This document shows positions 61,449 through 64,000 of a stretch of DNA of 64,000 nucleotides, one piece after another. Source of the DNA: Falsibacillus albus (GTDB lineage Bacteria > Bacillota > Bacilli > Bacillales > DSM-25281). Location of the stretch: NCBI RefSeq assembly GCF_003668575.1, contig NZ_RCVZ01000017.1:19895-83894 (forward strand), written 5' to 3'. The notes under the pieces were generated by a model. That model was not told the origin of the DNA. It saw nothing but the letters and a program-made list of their open reading frames with translations, and did not search any database. The first letter of the stretch is position 1; the number at the start of each line of letters is the position of its first letter. Made by a program: the position numbers and the translations under genes.

Positions 61449-61597
61449 AAAAAAATCGTGCACCCCGACTCAGGTATAAAGAAAGCCGGGGCACACGATG
61501 GTAGTGTGTGATGAAATCATCTGACTTTCCTTATAGTCTAGCCATTTACGGCAGCTAGGTAGAGACTTATGGACCATATCACCATAGATATATAAGG
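61449..61597 (-). ncRNA. Guanine-type purine riboswitch with terminator
   Basis: On the minus strand, the aptamer spans 61597-61529: P1 CCTTATA/TATAAGG on the plus strand, core words GATATGG, AAGTCTCTACC, GCCGTAAA and GACTATAAG. The C in GACTAT is the ligand-pairing base (position 74 type), indicating guanine rather than adenine. A terminator follows at 61499-61449 (CGTGTGCCCCG / CGGGGTGCACG plus T-run), so guanine should switch nupG off. Confidence 0.95.
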
Positions 61598-61627
61598 AAA
61601 CGGTATGAAGTTGATTAGTATTTTAGT

Positions 61628-61656
61628 ATTTTAACAAAGCCACTTCGGCACGGCAA
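61628..61656 (-). promoter_or_regulatory. nupG promoter
   Basis: On the minus strand TTGCCG, 17-bp spacer, TAAAAT, about 30 bp before the riboswitch P1 stem. Confidence 0.6.
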
Positions 61657-61671
61657 TAGTAAAAATAGGAA

Positions 61672-61803
61672 TTAGCGAGCATACTTCTCAAGTAAATTAG
61701 CTAAATAGTGCTTTTTATAGAGTTCGACTTTACGCTCCGCATGCCAACGAACTCCTCGTTTTTTCAATTCTTCCACGTACCAGCCTTTGCTTCCAGCGTA
61801 CAT
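61672..61803 (-). CDS. DUF2639-family small protein (YflJ-like)
   Basis: A 43-residue basic peptide beginning MYAGSKGWYVEELKKRGVRW and ending in a helix with LYKKHYLANLLEKYAR. The SKGWYVxxLKxxG and RKxELYK motifs fit the short Bacillus DUF2639 proteins (for example YflJ). Function unknown. AAAGGG lies 8 bp before the ATG. Confidence 0.75.
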   Translation of the reverse strand: MYAGSKGWYVEELKKRGVRWHAERKVELYKKHYLANLLEKYAR

Positions 61804-62092
61804 ATACAACACCCTTTCAAAAAAATATTAATGGAATCTTCTAGCTAAACGTATAAGGAAGAGCAATACTTTTAAAGCTCCAACGGTTAGACATTGTAAC
61901 ATCTATAGGAAATGGACTAAAGGGGCAAACCGGAATAAATATTTGAAAACTTTTTCCAACAAAGTCCATTTTATAGGAATTTATTACTATTTTAAAAAAA
62001 GAGTGATCCAAATTAAATGTAGGATCGTTTACTAAGCATAAAACGGAATAAGTTCCATCCAAATCTACTTTTGAAAGGAGGTGAAGGAAGAA

Positions 62093-63187
62093 TTGCGACT
62101 AAAATTGGCATATTCGCTCCTTTTCCTTGGCATTATGGCATCTCCATCCATGGCATCAGCCAAAGGAGGGGTGCTCTCTGACACAGTGGGGACGGTGGCA
62201 AAAACCGTTTCAGCCGTAGAAGAAAAAGTGCCTGCCCCGGATAAACAGCAAAGTGGGGATGAGCAGAATGCAAAGGAAAGCGATCAAAAGAAAGCTGATC
62301 ATCCATCATTGGTACAAGCTGCTTCACAGACTGTCGATCATATCGCTGATACAGCTGGAAAATTGACAGAGCCTGTGGACAAAGCAGCTAAGCCAGTGGA
62401 AAGCGTCACTAAGACGGTGGAAAACACAACTAAGACGATTGGAAATGTTACCAAAGCTGTCGAAAAGCCTGTCGAACAGCTGACAAAGCAGCCTGTGAAA
62501 CAAGTGACGAAAAATGTTGATACTGTGACCCAGCCGGTGAAGAGCGTTGTGAAAACGGTGGGTTCGGTGACAAAGACTGTTGCAGAACCTGTATCAAAAA
62601 CAGTTGCAAAGCCGGTAAAAGAAGTAACGGATACCGTTGATGAAACTATCCACAAAGTTATTAACAAAAAAACCGATCAGTCTGCAATAGAAGTAAAAGC
62701 AGAAGCTGACACAGGGAATAATGAAGTCAGCGCAGATGTTGGGGATAAAAATGCTGCGGTTGAAACATCCGAACAGGAAATCGGAAAGAAGGAGCATGCG
62801 GTGAAGTACCGAGAGCACCTTTTATCAAAACCTCTTATGGATGAGAAATGGCAGCAGACAAGTGGGAAAAATAGTGCAAATACGCATAGATTATCAAAAA
62901 TGGATGATCCTGCAGCACCTATGCCTTCGAAACAGAACAACAATAGCAGGAGTACGTCCGTCCAGGCGATCGTACCGACGAACAGCCAAGGCGGAAGTGC
63001 AACTGGCAGTGCACCGTCATCAGGAAGTGCACAGACGGTTTCATTTGCGGCTATTTTGGGATCGGATGTCGATATAGATGTCCACTACTCAAATCCGCAA
63101 TTGGACAAGTCTAAAAATTACTATGATCAGTGGTTGAATGCACCACCCGCACAGCCACCGAAATCTTCTTCTTCTTTAAACGTTTAA
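62093..63187 (+). CDS. Secreted Val/Thr/Lys-repeat protein, function unknown
   Basis: A 364-residue exported protein. TTG 62093 is chosen (AAAGGAGGTG 9 bp upstream); it gives a clean signal peptide ending SMASA near residue 23. Residues ~80-195 are an irregular repeat of ~7-11 residues built from V, T, K and P (VESVTKTVENTTKTIGNVTK; KPVKEVTDTVDETIHKV), likely an extended or helical surface spacer. The C-terminal third is Ser/Gly/Gln-rich, then DVDIDVHYSNPQLDKSKNYY. No anchoring motif seen. Probably co-transcribed with the next gene, 33 bp on. Confidence 0.7.
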   Translation: MRLKLAYSLLFLGIMASPSMASAKGGVLSDTVGTVAKTVSAVEEKVPAPDKQQSGDEQNAKESDQKKADHPSLVQAASQTVDHIADTAGKLTEPVDKAAKPVESVTKTVENTTKTIGNVTKAVEKPVEQLTKQPVKQVTKNVDTVTQPVKSVVKTVGSVTKTVAEPVSKTVAKPVKEVTDTVDETIHKVINKKTDQSAIEVKAEADTGNNEVSADVGDKNAAVETSEQEIGKKEHAVKYREHLLSKPLMDEKWQQTSGKNSANTHRLSKMDDPAAPMPSKQNNNSRSTSVQAIVPTNSQGGSATGSAPSSGSAQTVSFAAILGSDVDIDVHYSNPQLDKSKNYYDQWLNAPPAQPPKSSSSLNV

Positions 63188-63220
63188 ATAAAAACTAAAA
63201 AAGAAGAAGGAGAGATTATC

Positions 63221-64000
63221 TTGAAACCAACAAACGTATTGAAAACATTAACGATTACTGGAAGTTTAGCAGCTGGATTTTTACTAGGAGGTCAAGCGAG
63301 CTTTGCCGCTGAAAACCATTCCTCCCTGGGGATTGTCAATGATTTATCCGCGAACATCTCATTAATGGGCGATCATGATTCATCCAATTCGATGGCGAAT
63401 GTAAAAACAAACACTCAAGTGAAAGCTCAAAATAATGACGATGATAGAAGCGGATCCATCCAAGCAGGGGTTAAGAATGATGTAAATGCCGCTGTGAAAA
63501 ACGAAGGTGATCGCCGTGATCAATCGTCCATCTCAGCCAACACAATGGCAGGGGTACAAGCACAATCAAAAGATAATGACAACCAATCATCATTGAATGC
63601 AAAAGCAGATGCAGACGCATGGGCAGAGTCCAAAAGCTCCGACGATCAAGACATGAACAGCACGAAAGCCGGCGTGAACACGATGGCCGATGTGAAAGCG
63701 AGGTCCAGCGATGAAGACAACCAATCTTCATTGGATGCAAAAGCAGATGCAGACGCATGGGCAGAGTCCAAAAGCTCCGACGATCAACACATGGACAGCA
63801 CGAAAGCCGGCGTGAACACGATGACAGACGTAATGGCAATGTCAAACGATGAAGAGAACCAATCATCATTGAATGCAAAAGCCAATGCAGGCGCATGGGC
63901 AGAGTCCAAAAGCTCCGACGATCAAGACCTGAACAGCACGAAAGCCGGCGTGAACACGATGGCCGATGTAATGGCAATGTCTAACGATGACGAGAACCAA
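63221..64000 (+). CDS. Secreted tandem-repeat protein (partial, runs off the window)
   Basis: At least 260 codons, open at the right edge. Start TTG 63221, with AAGGAGAG 7 bp upstream. Signal peptide to ~residue 30 (AAGFLLGGQASFAA). From 63581 a 46-residue (138-bp) unit repeats in frame at 63581, 63719, 63857 and 63995, rich in Asp, Ser, Ala and Asn (ADAWAESKSSDDQ; STKAGVNTMADV). Each unit splits into two related 23-residue halves ending SSDxx or similar. Highly soluble surface or matrix protein; no family recognised. Copy number beyond the window is unknown. Confidence 0.8.
   Translation, partial: MKPTNVLKTLTITGSLAAGFLLGGQASFAAENHSSLGIVNDLSANISLMGDHDSSNSMANVKTNTQVKAQNNDDDRSGSIQAGVKNDVNAAVKNEGDRRDQSSISANTMAGVQAQSKDNDNQSSLNAKADADAWAESKSSDDQDMNSTKAGVNTMADVKARSSDEDNQSSLDAKADADAWAESKSSDDQHMDSTKAGVNTMTDVMAMSNDEENQSSLNAKANAGAWAESKSSDDQDLNSTKAGVNTMADVMAMSNDDENQ
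63581..64000 (+). repeat. 138-bp in-frame tandem repeat
   Basis: Units start (AACCAATC) at 63581, 63719, 63857 and 63995, exactly 138 bp apart, with high identity (long identical stretches around GCAGAGTCCAAAAGCTCC). Confidence 0.95.

Noticed and set aside
63471..63977. A 168-codon open frame on the minus strand rich in Arg, Leu, Ser and Cys
   Set aside because: It lies fully antisense to the 138-bp in-frame repeats and exists only because the repeat unit lacks stops in that frame. It has no ribosome site, and its composition is implausible.

Overview
The window reads as a chromosomal segment of a spore-forming, low-GC Bacillota, family Bacillaceae. The basis is a set of genes arranged much as in Bacillus: yerO/swrC, the liaI-liaH-liaF-liaS-liaR cell-envelope stress operon, mreBH, pspA-yuaF-floT behind a sigma-W type promoter, hutH, nupG behind a guanine riboswitch, queF behind a preQ1-I riboswitch, a cotSA/cotS/ytdA/ytcA/ytcB spore-coat polysaccharide cluster and a small gamma-type SASP-like gene. 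The genus cannot be fixed from the sequence alone; an environmental relative such as Rossellomorea or Mesobacillus is my inference.

Layout. 1-9.3 kb: 3' end of a lipoteichoic acid synthase, a composite repeat, the TetR regulator yerO divergent from the RND exporter swrC with three operators, a small SASP-like gene, a flavin-dependent hydroxylase, a TspO-like protein and a SpoVB-type flippase. 9.4-13.1 kb: lia operon, apparently without liaG. 13.2-18.1 kb: kinase-like APH protein, TerC metal exporter, carbonic anhydrase and RimK-like ligase, with small membrane proteins between them. 18.2-23.6 kb: a large CheB-CheR-PAS protein, a PAS protein coupled to a cobalamin-binding protein carrying the photoreceptor Wx9EH signature, and queF. 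24.2-31.2 kb: YitT transporter, a tiny RAxF-45-like gene, an ABC-F protein and the sigma-W pspA-yuaF-floT operon. 31.4-41.7 kb: NO synthase, a secreted phospholipase D-like protein, an acidic-tail protein and the coat polysaccharide genes. 41.8-50.5 kb: small membrane proteins, a hydrolase, and a class F sortase / MPKTG-anchored protein / RskA anti-sigma / ECF sigma module. 50.6-61.4 kb: a regulator-hydrolase-YhfC operon, mreBH, a chemoreceptor with its BMP lipoprotein, a thioesterase, hutH and nupG. 61.7-64 kb: a DUF2639 peptide and two secreted repetitive proteins, the last running off the window.

Themes. Much of the coding content deals with envelope stress and surface architecture: Lia, PspA/flotillin, SwrC, LTA synthase, MreBH, sortase and spore coat. 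The intergenic DNA is unusually rich. A structured dispersed repeat of about 150-250 bp has at least four near-complete copies and many fragments. A 13-bp word, GGTGACAGGCACC, sits inside four terminator hairpins. Five intergenic arrays repeat a short word every 20-21 bp, each array with its own word.

The best candidates for undescribed biology are those phased word arrays, the stand-alone B12 photoreceptor-like operon, and the ECF-sigma/sortase-F module, whose anchored histidine-containing protein gene is flanked by inverted copies of the dispersed repeat. All assignments are from reading the sequence; no searches were run.
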